Shown here: positions 21,177 to 30,151 of the stretch, one piece after another
Layout: each line of letters starts with the position of its first letter
Numbering within the stretch: position 1 is the first letter of the stretch
DNA from: Stutzerimonas stutzeri
GTDB taxonomy: Bacteria > Pseudomonadota > Gammaproteobacteria > Pseudomonadales > Pseudomonadaceae
Reading direction: 5' to 3'
Assembly: GCA_002345575.1 (NCBI GenBank)
Contig: DDVX01000019.1
Coordinates: forward strand, 349,932 to 413,931
Length of the DNA: 64,000 nt
The notes under the pieces: model-generated
The model's database searches: none
What the model was told of the DNA's origin: nothing
The model's input: only the letters and a program-made list of their open reading frames with translations
Translations under genes and position numbers: made by a program

Positions 21177-21719
21177 GCGTATTCCTCAATGGTCCCTTTT
21201 ATGGAGGGCTTGCTGCTTTTCATTCGACTCGAAAAACTAGAGTCTGATCATAAAAGACTAGTCATAGACTGCCACCCTGCGCCGAAAGTCACAGCACGGG
21301 TTACCTCCAAAAAACTACTGTGCTTGGCCACGGCATATTGAAAACCACCTAAAAATGCTCATTTACAACGTGTAAACAGCGTTCTTTGCTGGATTTCGCC
21401 TTGCCTGATCTTTGCTCACTGCGTTTCGGAGGTTACTTAACAAGTAGCTATGTCGTTCGCTCCATCCGCGCTTAAGCGGTTCTGGACGGAAACGGGGCGC
21501 TACTTTACCACTCCTGCGTTGTGACAACGACCTTGTGACACTCGGTTCCCTCATAGACCATGGGGGAATGGCAGGCGCACGGCGGAGCAAGCGGGCTATT
21601 TGGGTCGTTCGGATCTGTAACCTGATGATTCAGTGCTCGCCAGTCTTTGTTCTGGCTGTGCGGCAGCGGCTACGTATAATGCCGGGCATCGCCAGTCGAT
21701 GGCTCGAAACGGATACCTC
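21177..21719. promoter_or_regulatory. fabA / gpsA divergent intergenic region with palindromic candidate operators
   Basis: 543 bp without a gene. Next to fabA is a cluster of AGTC/GACT motifs: AGTCT (21241-21245) with AGACT (21255-21259), and the perfect palindrome AGTCATAGACT (21260-21270). They flank a possible minus-strand -10, TATGAT (complement of 21247-21252). Further upstream lies the perfect palindrome TTTACA-ACG-TGTAAA (21362-21376). In Pseudomonas and enterics, fabA is controlled by TetR-type fatty-acid regulators (DesT, FabR) binding palindromes; assignment of any of these sites is inference. On the gpsA side there is a TATAAT at 21675-21680. Confidence 0.55.
21675..21680 (+). promoter_or_regulatory. 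Candidate -10 of the gpsA promoter
   Basis: Consensus TATAAT 39 bp upstream of the gpsA ATG. The best upstream -35-like hexamer (TCTGGC or TTGTTC) is poor or badly spaced, so only the -10 is supported. Confidence 0.45.
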
Positions 21720-22742
21720 ATGACTGAACAGCAACCCATCGCGGTGCTTGGCGGCGGCAGCTTCGGGACCGCCATAGCGAATCTGCTGGCCGAGAACGGC
21801 CACAGCGTGCGCCTGTGGATGCGTGATCCTGAACAGGCCGAGATCATGCGCACTCAGCGTCAGAATCCACGCTACCTCAAGGGTGTGTTGCTGCAGGAGC
21901 AGATCGATCCGGTCACCGACCTTGATCGGACGCTCACCGACTGTGAGCTGATCTTCGTGGCACTACCATCGGTCGCCCTGCGTCAGGCGCTGTCGCCGTT
22001 CGCTGAGCGGTTGGTGGGCAAGATGCTGGTCAGCACCACCAAGGGGATCGAGGCAGAGGGCTTTATGCTGATGAGCCAGATTCTGGAGGAGATTGCTCCG
22101 CAAGCCCGTATTGGTGTGATCTCCGGTCCCAACCTGGCGCGCGAAGTTGCCGAGCATGCCCTGACCGCCACTGTAGTCGCCAGCCATGACGAGGCGCTGT
22201 GCCGGCGGGTGCAGGCCGTGCTGCATGGACGCACCTTTCGCGTCTATGCGAGCGCGGATCGCTTCGGCGTGGAGCTGGGCGGCGCCCTGAAAAATGTCTA
22301 TGCGATCATGGCCGGCATGGCCGCTTCTCTGGGCATGGGCGAAAATACCCGTAGCATGCTGATTACCCGCGCACTGGCGGAAATGACTCGTTTCGCCGTC
22401 AAGTTGGGTGCCAATCCGATGACCTTTCTAGGTCTTGCGGGGGTTGGTGATCTGATCGTCACCTGTACGTCGGAGAAAAGTCGCAATTTCCAAGTGGGCC
22501 AGGCGCTCGGCCAAGGGTTGAGTCTCGATGAGGCTGTCTCGCGTCTGGGCGAGGTTGCCGAGGGGGTCAACACTATCCGAGTGCTGAAAGCCAGGGCTGA
22601 GGAATTACAGGTTTACATGCCACTGGTCGCGGGATTGCATGCCATCCTGTTCGAGGGGCATACGCTGGAACAGGTGATCGGACTGCTGATGCGCGGCGAG
22701 CCCAAAACCGACGTGGATTTCATTTCGATTGATGGCTTTTGA
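21720..22742 (+). CDS. gpsA: Glycerol-3-phosphate dehydrogenase [NAD(P)+]
   Basis: Reduces dihydroxyacetone phosphate to sn-glycerol-3-phosphate for phospholipid synthesis. 340 residues. The N-terminal NAD(P) fold GGGSFGTAIA follows directly after the ATG at 21720, which sets the start; the longer frame upstream is not conserved-looking. VISGPNLAREVA, the GGALKNVYAI stretch with the catalytic lysine and FLGLAGVGDLIVTC are visible. Heads a run of small genes (DUF4389, sixA, thioesterase). Confidence 0.97.
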   Translation: MTEQQPIAVLGGGSFGTAIANLLAENGHSVRLWMRDPEQAEIMRTQRQNPRYLKGVLLQEQIDPVTDLDRTLTDCELIFVALPSVALRQALSPFAERLVGKMLVSTTKGIEAEGFMLMSQILEEIAPQARIGVISGPNLAREVAEHALTATVVASHDEALCRRVQAVLHGRTFRVYASADRFGVELGGALKNVYAIMAGMAASLGMGENTRSMLITRALAEMTRFAVKLGANPMTFLGLAGVGDLIVTCTSEKSRNFQVGQALGQGLSLDEAVSRLGEVAEGVNTIRVLKARAEELQVYMPLVAGLHAILFEGHTLEQVIGLLMRGEPKTDVDFISIDGF

Positions 22743-22763
22743 GTCAAGACAGCGGAGATACAG

Positions 22764-23102
22764 ATGAACTCATCGCACACTAATGCCGAGCGCCAATCGC
22801 TGATCATGCGCGCGATCTGGATGTTGATTTTCTTTTTCGTCTGGCAGCTCGCCGAAGTGGTGTTGCTGGTAGTCGTGGTTGCTCAGCTGGTCATGCGTGT
22901 ACTAAATGGCAGGGCCAATGAGAGCCTGCGCGGCTTTGGCGACAGTCTCAGTCAGTACGTTGCGCAGATTGGTCGGTTCGCTACCTTCAATACTGATCGC
23001 AAACCCTGGCCGATGTCCGACTGGCCAGTACCGCGTCCCGCTGATATCGAAACGCCATCGCCGGCCGCGACCGAGTCACCGCGACAGGAGCCCCAACCAT
23101 GA
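22764..23102 (+). CDS. DUF4389 family membrane protein
   Basis: 112 residues. A long hydrophobic stretch (about residues 15-45, enough for one or two TM helices) is followed by NESLRGFGDSLSQYVAQI, a conserved DUF4389 feature, and a Pro-rich acidic C-terminal tail. Function unknown. Lies 21 bp after gpsA, and its stop overlaps the sixA start by 4 bp, so the three genes are probably co-transcribed. Confidence 0.85.
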   Translation: MNSSHTNAERQSLIMRAIWMLIFFFVWQLAEVVLLVVVVAQLVMRVLNGRANESLRGFGDSLSQYVAQIGRFATFNTDRKPWPMSDWPVPRPADIETPSPAATESPRQEPQP

Positions 23103-23560
23103 AGTTGTGGTTGTTGCGTCACGGCGAGGCCGAGCCTAAGGCGCGTACCGATGCCGAGCGCAATCTGAACGATGCCGGCAAGCTTGAGGTGCGCGAGAGC
23201 GCGGCCCAGCTGCGCGGCCGTCACTTGCAAGCCATTCTCGTCAGCCCTTACAACCGTGCCCAGCAGACTGCCGAGATCGTTCGCCAGGTGCTTGGCTTTA
23301 GCGGCGCAGTGGAGACGGTTCCGTGGCTCACGCCCGAATCCGATCCGGGCGATGCACTGCTTTATCTTGGCCGCCGCAGCGAAGAAGAAATCCTTCTGGT
23401 GACGCACCAGCCGCTGGTCGGCGCGTTGGGTGATCTGCTGATCAATGGCCGCCGCGATACGCCGCTACCCATGGCCACGGCGAGCCTGGCTGAGCTGGAA
23501 GGCGAGGATCTGGTGGCTGGGCTGATGCAGCTTGTCGGGCTGCGTCATCCGAACAGGTAG
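23099..23560 (+). CDS. sixA: Phosphohistidine phosphatase SixA
   Basis: Histidine phosphatase superfamily protein of 153 residues. The catalytic RHG motif (LRHGEAEP, His8) is at the N-terminus, followed by SPYNRAQQTAEIV and a second catalytic His in LVTHQPLVG. SixA removes phosphate from phosphohistidine on proteins such as HPt domains or the nitrogen-PTS. Start ATG overlaps the DUF4389 stop. Confidence 0.92.
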   Translation: MKLWLLRHGEAEPKARTDAERNLNDAGKLEVRESAAQLRGRHLQAILVSPYNRAQQTAEIVRQVLGFSGAVETVPWLTPESDPGDALLYLGRRSEEEILLVTHQPLVGALGDLLINGRRDTPLPMATASLAELEGEDLVAGLMQLVGLRHPNR

Positions 23561-23578
23561 CGATAAGAGGAAGTTCTT

Positions 23579-24022
23579 TTGAGTATCTGGCAGCGCCAAC
23601 CTAATCTCGAGCAGCTCAACGTCAGCGGCAAGAACTCCATTGTCGAGCTGCTCGATATCCGTTTCGAAGCATTTGACGGGCAATCCATTACTGCCAGTAT
23701 GCCCGTGGATTCACGCACGCATCAGCCCTACGGCTTGCTGCATGGCGGTGCCTCGGTGGTGCTGGCCGAGACGCTTGGCTCTATGGCCAGTCACTACTGC
23801 ATCGATCCCGAGCGCTTCTATTGCGTGGGGCTAGAGGTCAACGCCAACCATTTGCGCGGCCTGCGCAACGGTCGTGTTACGGCAGTTTGCCGCCCGGTAC
23901 ACCTGGGGCGCTCGACCCATGTCTGGGATATTCGCCTGAGCGGCGAGGACGGCAAAACCAGTTGTATCTCAAGGCTGACTGTCGCGGTTGTGCCGCTTGG
24001 TGCCGAACGGCCAGGCCAATAG
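23579..24022 (+). CDS. PaaI-family hotdog thioesterase (1,4-dihydroxy-2-naphthoyl-CoA hydrolase-like)
   Basis: 147-residue hotdog protein with a TTG start preceded by AGAGGAAG. LLHGGASVVLAETLGSMAS holds the HGG turn and a catalytic glutamate (the AETxGS pattern of the YdiI/MenI branch), followed by GLEVNANHLRG. Substrate in this organism is unknown. Downstream of sixA by 18 bp. Confidence 0.88.
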   Translation: MSIWQRQPNLEQLNVSGKNSIVELLDIRFEAFDGQSITASMPVDSRTHQPYGLLHGGASVVLAETLGSMASHYCIDPERFYCVGLEVNANHLRGLRNGRVTAVCRPVHLGRSTHVWDIRLSGEDGKTSCISRLTVAVVPLGAERPGQ

Positions 24023-24143
24023 CCAACCGGCGTCGCTGGCGCCTTGTTTGGCGCGACTGCCTTTCATTCTGCCGCATGGGCCGATTGCCGCATGGGGAAG
24101 GGCTGCCAGACAATGGCTGTCTTTCCACAAGCATCCGACACCC

Positions 24144-24953
24144 ATGACGCAGCGCATTTTCTTCGCCCACGCCAACGGCTTTCCGTCCGGTACCTATCGC
24201 AAGCTGTTTGACTTGCTGGCGCCTGATTACACGGTCACCCATCTCGACTTGCATGGCCACGATCCACGCTTTCCGGTGGACGACAACTGGCAGAACCTGG
24301 TCCGGGAGCTGCTTGAGCAACTTGTGGCCCTCAAAGAACCGGTCTGGGGTGTGGGGCATTCACTGGGCGGTATGCTGCATTATCACGCCGCGCTGCAGCG
24401 CCCCGAGCTCTACCGGGGCGTGGTCATGCTCGATTCGCCGATGCCGACTTGGTTTGATCAGACGGTCATCTGGGTCGCCAAGCGTTGCGGTTTCATTGAT
24501 CGCCTGACCCCAGCCGGACGCACCCTCGGTCGCCGCGAAGAGTTCCTTAGTGCACAGGAGGCACGAGCATATTTTGCCAGCCGGGCACTGTTCCGTACCT
24601 TCGATCCTGATTGCCTTGATGCTTACGTCGAGCACGGTCTGGAACCGACGACGAAGGGACTGCGTCTGCGCTTCGATCCAGACACCGAAATCAGCATCTA
24701 TCGCAGCGTGCCGCATATCACACCGGGCTGGCCGCATGCCCTGAAAATCCCGTTGGCGGTGGTGAGAGGGCAGCAAAGTCGGGTCGTGATGCCGCATCAC
24801 CTGTATCTGCTGCGTTTGGTCGCGCACGGCGAGGGGCATACATTGCCAGGCGGACACATGTTCCCGCTGGAATATCCCCAGGATACGACACGTCTGCTCA
24901 GGCAACTGTTCCTGCGCTGGACCGAGTTGAGCCACCAAAGAGGTGTCGCATGA
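24144..24953 (+). CDS. Alpha/beta hydrolase (first of pair)
   Basis: 269-residue alpha/beta hydrolase-fold protein. The nucleophile elbow GVGHSLGGML, the oxyanion region FAHANGFPSGTYRKL and a late catalytic His in LPGGHMFPLE are present. The ATG at 24144 begins right before the first strand; the longer frame starting inside the preceding gene was rejected. Its TGA overlaps the start of a second hydrolase, a pairing known from Pseudomonas genomes. Substrate unknown. Confidence 0.88.
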   Translation: MTQRIFFAHANGFPSGTYRKLFDLLAPDYTVTHLDLHGHDPRFPVDDNWQNLVRELLEQLVALKEPVWGVGHSLGGMLHYHAALQRPELYRGVVMLDSPMPTWFDQTVIWVAKRCGFIDRLTPAGRTLGRREEFLSAQEARAYFASRALFRTFDPDCLDAYVEHGLEPTTKGLRLRFDPDTEISIYRSVPHITPGWPHALKIPLAVVRGQQSRVVMPHHLYLLRLVAHGEGHTLPGGHMFPLEYPQDTTRLLRQLFLRWTELSHQRGVA

Positions 24954-25816
24954 GCGTCGTATTTGAAGAGGTCCGTCTGAGCCTGCCGCACATTGAGGTT
25001 GCGGCTCATCTCTACGGGCCCGAGAACGGGCAGCCAGTCATCGCTCTGCATGGCTGGCTCGACAACGCGGCGACCTTTAGCCGGCTTGCGCCGCTGCTCG
25101 ATGGCCTACGCATCGTCGCGCTGGATCTACCCGGCCACGGTCATTCCGAACATCGGCCCCGTGGGGCTGCCTATAACCTCTGGGATTACGCCCATGATGT
25201 GCTGCATACGGCGGAGCAGTTCGGCTGGCAGCGCTTTTCGTTGCTTGGGCACTCCATGGGCGCCATCGTTGCGGTTTTGCTCGCTGGCGCCATGCCCGAG
25301 CGAGTCGAGCGCCTGGCGCTTATCGATGGCGTGATTCCCTTTACCGGTGAGGCCGCTGGCGCACCGCAAAAGCTTGGTGAGTCGTTACGAGCACTGCTCA
25401 AAGTGAAGAACAAGCGCAAGCCAGTCTATGCCACGTTTGAGCAGGCAGTTGCGGCACGCATGAAGGGCGTCGGCGCGGTCAGCTGGGAAGCGGCCGAACT
25501 GCTCGCCCAGCGAGGATTGATGCCGGTGCCCGGCGGTTACACCTGGCGTACTGATGCCCGTTTGATGCTGCCGTCGCCGCTGCGCCTGAGCCGTGCCCAT
25601 GCGCAGGCCTTTATTCAGGCGGTGGCCTGTCCGACAAGCCTGGTGCTTGCCGAGCAGGGACTGCGAGTCGATGCCGAGTTGCGTGAGCGGGTGCGTTCCC
25701 TGCCATTCGAGCTGCACCACCTGCCCGGCGGGCACCATCTGCATCTGGATGATCAGGCTGGTGCGGCGGCGATTGCGGCCGTTTTCAATCCTTTCTTCGC
25801 GGCTGTGGCCAGGTAA
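24950..25816 (+). CDS. Alpha/beta hydrolase (second of pair)
   Basis: 288-residue alpha/beta hydrolase overlapping the previous gene by 4 bp. LHGWLDNAATF (oxyanion loop), LLGHSMGAIVA (nucleophile Ser) and the C-terminal LPGGHHLHLDD (catalytic His) are visible. Similar in overall plan to serine hydrolases and esterases; the substrate is not deducible. Confidence 0.9.
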   Translation: MSVVFEEVRLSLPHIEVAAHLYGPENGQPVIALHGWLDNAATFSRLAPLLDGLRIVALDLPGHGHSEHRPRGAAYNLWDYAHDVLHTAEQFGWQRFSLLGHSMGAIVAVLLAGAMPERVERLALIDGVIPFTGEAAGAPQKLGESLRALLKVKNKRKPVYATFEQAVAARMKGVGAVSWEAAELLAQRGLMPVPGGYTWRTDARLMLPSPLRLSRAHAQAFIQAVACPTSLVLAEQGLRVDAELRERVRSLPFELHHLPGGHHLHLDDQAGAAAIAAVFNPFFAAVAR

Positions 25817-25914
25817 CGAAAGGCCTGCGCAAGAATCTGTCGCAAAGCCTCGCTTGACACGCTTTTGCCAACTGGTGAGGCTGGCGCATTCGTCTCAGCA
25901 GGAAACACAATGCA

Positions 25915-26763
25915 ATGACCGATCTTCACAGGGCCACCGCAGTCAGGGATTACCGACTTTCCAGAGCCATAGGGATACTGGGCCTGACCCTGTTTGCTGG
26001 TATGGCAAGTGCTGCGGACCTCTCCGGCCACAATGGTATCGAGACATTGGCGAGCTATCCTCAGGCGAAAACCGTTTTCTCCAAGGAACAGCCGAGAGTG
26101 GAGCGGACCTACCCACTGGATGCGATACGCCGTATCAGCGGGCGCCTGCGAATGAGCGATCAAATCACCGCGGCCGGTCAGTTGGCGTCCATCACCTATC
26201 AGTTGCCCGAGACGCATACCGGCATCGAGGCATTCGAGACAACCCGCACTCAGCTGATCGAGGACGGAGCCGAACTGCTGTACTGGTGCGAAGGTCGTGA
26301 ATGTGGCTCAAGCAGCCTCTGGGCCAACGATATTTTTCAGCGCGCCACGCTCTACGGTCCCGAGGCGCGGCAGGCCTATCTGCTGGCTCGACTGCGGGAC
26401 GAGTCCGGCGGTCTCGTCGCACTCTATGGCATCACGCGCGGCAATGGCCGGCCCTATTTGCACGTGGAACAGTTCATCCCGGAGCAACCGCTCGGCGACA
26501 TTTTGCCAAATCCGGCGACGCTGCTGCGCCAGCTGAAAAGCGCCGGTACCCTCTGGCTACCGCGTTTGCCGGCCGAGCCTGGCCAAGAGTGGGCGGCGCT
26601 GCTGGCCAATGTCCTGCGGCTCGACAGCACGATACGGGTAGCGCTGGAAGGTCAGGGCGCCGCCGCTTGGCATGAGGCCCTGCTCGCCGAGCGCATTGCT
26701 GCTCGTCGTCTTGATGGCGAGGCCACTGCTGAAGAAGGCCTGCGTATCAGGCTATTGCGTTGA
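25915..26763 (+). CDS. DUF4892 domain exported protein
   Basis: 282 residues with a long-n-region signal peptide (hydrophobic core around residues 18-32, cleavage probably after GMASA) and then a DUF4892-like domain: an early IETLASYPQAK stretch, a middle YWCEGRECGSSSLWAN motif containing two cysteines that could form a disulfide, and a C-terminal helical part. Probably periplasmic. Function unknown; the family is typical of pseudomonads. Confidence 0.8.
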   Translation: MTDLHRATAVRDYRLSRAIGILGLTLFAGMASAADLSGHNGIETLASYPQAKTVFSKEQPRVERTYPLDAIRRISGRLRMSDQITAAGQLASITYQLPETHTGIEAFETTRTQLIEDGAELLYWCEGRECGSSSLWANDIFQRATLYGPEARQAYLLARLRDESGGLVALYGITRGNGRPYLHVEQFIPEQPLGDILPNPATLLRQLKSAGTLWLPRLPAEPGQEWAALLANVLRLDSTIRVALEGQGAAAWHEALLAERIAARRLDGEATAEEGLRIRLLR

Positions 26764-26839
26764 GGTGCGTTTCAGACTGCAATAGCCGCCTGATTGCAGG
26801 TGCTGCCGTCACGCCACGTTTACACGGATAGATAATGTG

Positions 26840-27916
26840 ATGCTCAACAACGATCGTCTGCTGGTGCAGATCCTGCTTCTGGTGCTGCTCGGTGCGTGCC
26901 TGTGGGTGCTGGCGCCGTTTGCCTCTGCACTGTTCTGGGCGGCGGTACTGGCGTTCGCCAGTTGGCCCGTCATGCGTCTGCTGACACGCTGGCTCAACGG
27001 CAATTCAACTCTGGCCGCGACCTTGCTTACGTTCGGCTGGATGGTGCTGGTGGCCGTGCCCTTGGTCTGGCTGGGGCTGAACATTGCCGACCAGATTCGC
27101 GAGGTCAACATTCTGGTCCACAACCTCCAGGTCGAAGGGCTGCCGGATCCGCCAGGCTGGCTCGAAGAGTTTCCGCTGATCGGCGAGAACCTGCTCGACC
27201 TGTGGTACACCGTGGATGAGCAAGGCACGGCTTTCTTCGCCACCATCCGCCCCTATATCGGGCAGGTTGGTAACTGGCTGCTGATGCGCAGCGCGCGCAT
27301 AGGTGGCGGAATGCTGGAGCTGGCCCTGAGTCTGGTGCTGGTGTTCTTCTTCTATCGCGATGGTCCCAAGCTCGCTGCGTTTGTCCACAGCTTGCTGCAT
27401 CGGTTGATCGGAGTGCGTGCCGATCACTATCTGGAGCTGGTGGCTGGCACGGTGCAGCGCGTGGTCAACGGTGTGATCGGTACGGCAGCGGCTCAGGCGA
27501 TTTTGGCCTACGTCGGCTTCAGCATTGCTGGCGTGCCGGGTGCATTGCTGCTGGGGCTGATGACCTTCGCCTTCAGCTTCCTGATGGTGCCGCCGCTGAT
27601 CTGGGGCCCGGCAACCGCCTGGCTGATCTGGCAGGGCCAGTACGGTATGGCAGTATTCCTCGGTGTCTGGGGCATGTTCATCATCAGCGGCGTGGACAAC
27701 GTACTCAAACCCTACCTCATCAGCCGAGGCGGTAATCTGCCGCTGGTGGTTGTGCTGCTGGGCGTGTTCGGGGGTGTGCTGGCGTTCGGTTTCATGGGGC
27801 TTTTCCTCGGTCCAACCTTACTGGCAGTGGCTTACAGCCTGTTGGGAGATTGGGTGCGCAAGGAGGTCCCAGAAATGAGCGCGCCCTTAAGCGCGCCGGG
27901 AAAGCACACCGATTGA
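26840..27916 (+). CDS. AI-2E family (PerM/YdiK-like) permease
   Basis: 358-residue membrane protein with about eight TM helices and the central amphipathic region of the AI-2 exporter/PerM family (GGGMLELALSLVLVFFFYRDG, then RVVNGVIGTAAAQAILAYVGF and GPATAWLIWQGQYG). Members export small molecules or ions, and the true substrate varies, so quorum-signal export should not be assumed. The start could also be the GTG three bases earlier. Confidence 0.88.
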   Translation: MLNNDRLLVQILLLVLLGACLWVLAPFASALFWAAVLAFASWPVMRLLTRWLNGNSTLAATLLTFGWMVLVAVPLVWLGLNIADQIREVNILVHNLQVEGLPDPPGWLEEFPLIGENLLDLWYTVDEQGTAFFATIRPYIGQVGNWLLMRSARIGGGMLELALSLVLVFFFYRDGPKLAAFVHSLLHRLIGVRADHYLELVAGTVQRVVNGVIGTAAAQAILAYVGFSIAGVPGALLLGLMTFAFSFLMVPPLIWGPATAWLIWQGQYGMAVFLGVWGMFIISGVDNVLKPYLISRGGNLPLVVVLLGVFGGVLAFGFMGLFLGPTLLAVAYSLLGDWVRKEVPEMSAPLSAPGKHTD

Positions 27917-27968
27917 TTGTTCCGCGAGCAACAAAGGCAATAGCTGGCAGGTGCTTTTCAGCGGCCTG

Positions 27969-28955
27969 CTAGCATTGCTCCTTTTCGTACTTGTCCATCG
28001 CATCGCTGGCCACGATTCGTCCGAGCTTGATCAGCTCCGATGCTTTGTAGAACTCGTAGAAGCGACAGGCCCGCTTGGGGATATTGATCAGTACGTTGGG
28101 CGGGTAGCCGGCGATCTTGTACTGCGTCAGGGATGACTGCATCACTTCGAAGCTCTGGTTGACCAGCTCCAGCAGCGATGCCGGGCCACTCATATCGGCC
28201 ACCCTCGAGCCTTCGGCCGATTTTGGCGGGCAGCTTCCGGTTGGTGCCGCCGGTGGTCCAGTCCGTGCGGCTTCGCCGGCCTGCAGCTCGGCAACGTGCT
28301 CTTCTTCCTCTTTGTTGTTGGGCCAGAAAGGAATGTGCGAGGTGATGGAGCTCATCATCGAGTCGAAGCGTCCTGGCCTGAAAATCTCCGGCAACGGATA
28401 CTGGCGATGATTGTTGGCGTTGAGGTTGACCGCGATGATGAGGTCGCTATGGCTTGAGACTACAGGCACGATCGGCAGAGGGTTGAGGATGCCCCCATCG
28501 ACCAGCACCCGATTACCCTGGATGACCGGCGTGAAGAGGCTGGGAATGGCCGCCGAGGCGCGCATGGCCTGTTCCAGATTGCCTTCCTGAAACCAGATCT
28601 CTTGCTGGTTGGTGAGGTCGGCGGCGACAGCGGTGAAAGGGATCGGCAGATCCTCGATATTGAGCGTGCCGAGCATGTCGCGGATGTGCCCGAAGATTTT
28701 CTCACCGCGTATGGCGCCGAGACTGAAGCTTGGGTCCATCAGGCGCAGCATGTCGAAATAGTCGAGGGCTTCGATCCAGGTGCGGTATTCGTCCAGCTTG
28801 CCGGCGGCGTAGATGCCGCCGACCACCGCGCCCATAGAGCAGCCGGCGATACAGGAGATCTCGTAACCTCGCTCCGTCAGTTCTTCGATGACGCCGATGT
28901 GCGCATATCCGCGCGCACCTCCGGAGCCCAGTACCAGTGCGACCTTCTTGCTCAT
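27969..28955 (-). CDS. Patatin-like phospholipase family protein (RssA-like)
   Basis: 328 residues. The oxyanion loop GSGGARGYAHIGV, the nucleophile elbow GCSMGAVVGG and the dyad aspartate in VDGGILNPLP show an intact patatin Ser-Asp dyad. The roughly 100 C-terminal residues are variable and charged. No signal peptide or TM helix, so cytosolic or peripherally membrane-bound. Convergent with the permease gene and divergent from selD, with 161 bp between. Confidence 0.9.
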   Translation of the reverse strand: MSKKVALVLGSGGARGYAHIGVIEELTERGYEISCIAGCSMGAVVGGIYAAGKLDEYRTWIEALDYFDMLRLMDPSFSLGAIRGEKIFGHIRDMLGTLNIEDLPIPFTAVAADLTNQQEIWFQEGNLEQAMRASAAIPSLFTPVIQGNRVLVDGGILNPLPIVPVVSSHSDLIIAVNLNANNHRQYPLPEIFRPGRFDSMMSSITSHIPFWPNNKEEEEHVAELQAGEAARTGPPAAPTGSCPPKSAEGSRVADMSGPASLLELVNQSFEVMQSSLTQYKIAGYPPNVLINIPKRACRFYEFYKASELIKLGRIVASDAMDKYEKEQC

Positions 28956-29116
28956 GCATTTCTCCTGAAGGTGGCTAGATTCGGTCCTGAAGCCTCGGCC
29001 ATCAAGCCCGTTGAGAAAATAATTGGTCGTGTTGCGGCAAGCTGGGCGATACGTCAGGCAGGGGCCTTCTTGCTACAATCGCTGCCCGTTTTTGCGTCCA
29101 TCACGAGGCTTCCCAG

Positions 29117-30151
29117 ATGAGCGAACCCATTCGCCTTACTCAATACAGCCATGGCGCCGGCTGTGGCTGCAAGATTTCGCCGAAAGTGCTGGATGTGATT
29201 CTCGCAGGCAGCGGCGCACAGAATCTCGATCCGCGTCTATGGGTCGGCAATACCTCGCGTGACGACGCGGCGGTGTACGGTATTGATGAAGAGCGCGGTG
29301 TGGTTTCGACCACCGACTTCTTCATGCCCATCGTCGACGACCCTTTCGACTTCGGCCGTATCGCCGCCACTAACGCCATCAGCGATATCTACGCCATGGG
29401 CGGTGACCCGCTGATGGCCATCGCCATTCTAGGCTGGCCGGTTAATGTATTGCCGCCGGAAGTAGCACGCGAAGTAATCGCCGGCGGTCGAGCGGTCTGC
29501 GATGCGGCGGGCATTCCTCTGGCCGGCGGGCATTCGATCGATGCGCCTGAGCCGATCTTCGGCCTGGCGGTCACTGGGCTGGTGAACAGGAGCCAGATGA
29601 AACGTAATGACACGGCCACGGTGGGCTGCAAGCTCTACCTGACCAAACCGTTGGGCATCGGCATCCTCACCACTGCGGAGAAGCAGGCCAAGCTGCGTCC
29701 TGAGGACGTGGGGCGCGCACGTGACTTAATGTGCACGCTGAACACCCCGGGCAGCCGCTTCGGCAAGCTCGCCAGCGTGCGTGCGATGACTGATGTCACC
29801 GGCTTTGGCCTGCTCGGGCATCTGGTGGAAATGGCCGACGGCAGCGGCGTCACCGCTCGTATCGACTATGCGCGGGTGCCGCGCCTCGAAGGCGTCGAAT
29901 ATTATCTGGAGCAAGGCTGCGTACCCGGTGGAACCGGACGTAATTTCGACAGCTACGGCGAGCGCATTGGCGCACTGGGCGACGCGCACAGGCAGTTGCT
30001 CTGCGATCCGCAGACCAGCGGCGGCTTGCTAGTGGCGGTGGCACCGGAAGGTGAGGCGGAATTCCTTTCAGTTGCGCGCGAGCTTGGTCTGGAACTGGAG
30101 CCGATCGGTGAGCTGGCTGAAGCGGGTGACTTCGCGGTAGAGGTCCTTTGA
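29117..30151 (+). CDS. selD: Selenide, water dikinase
   Basis: Makes selenophosphate from selenide and ATP, the selenium donor for 2-selenouridine in tRNA and for selenocysteine. 344 residues, AIR-synthase fold. The active-site Cys16 and Lys19 lie in HGAGCGCKISPK; cysteine, not selenocysteine, occupies the catalytic position. The TGA stop shares a base with the ATG of mnmH, so both are translationally coupled. Confidence 0.97.
   Translation: MSEPIRLTQYSHGAGCGCKISPKVLDVILAGSGAQNLDPRLWVGNTSRDDAAVYGIDEERGVVSTTDFFMPIVDDPFDFGRIAATNAISDIYAMGGDPLMAIAILGWPVNVLPPEVAREVIAGGRAVCDAAGIPLAGGHSIDAPEPIFGLAVTGLVNRSQMKRNDTATVGCKLYLTKPLGIGILTTAEKQAKLRPEDVGRARDLMCTLNTPGSRFGKLASVRAMTDVTGFGLLGHLVEMADGSGVTARIDYARVPRLEGVEYYLEQGCVPGGTGRNFDSYGERIGALGDAHRQLLCDPQTSGGLLVAVAPEGEAEFLSVARELGLELEPIGELAEAGDFAVEVL

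Noticed and set aside
24144..24953. Longer start of the first alpha/beta hydrolase at 23988
   Set aside because: It would overlap the thioesterase gene, and the added residues are a biased translation of another gene's frame.
29117..30151. Selenocysteine-encoding TGA in selD
   Set aside because: The active-site position is a cysteine codon in an uninterrupted frame, and no in-frame TGA is present before the stop.
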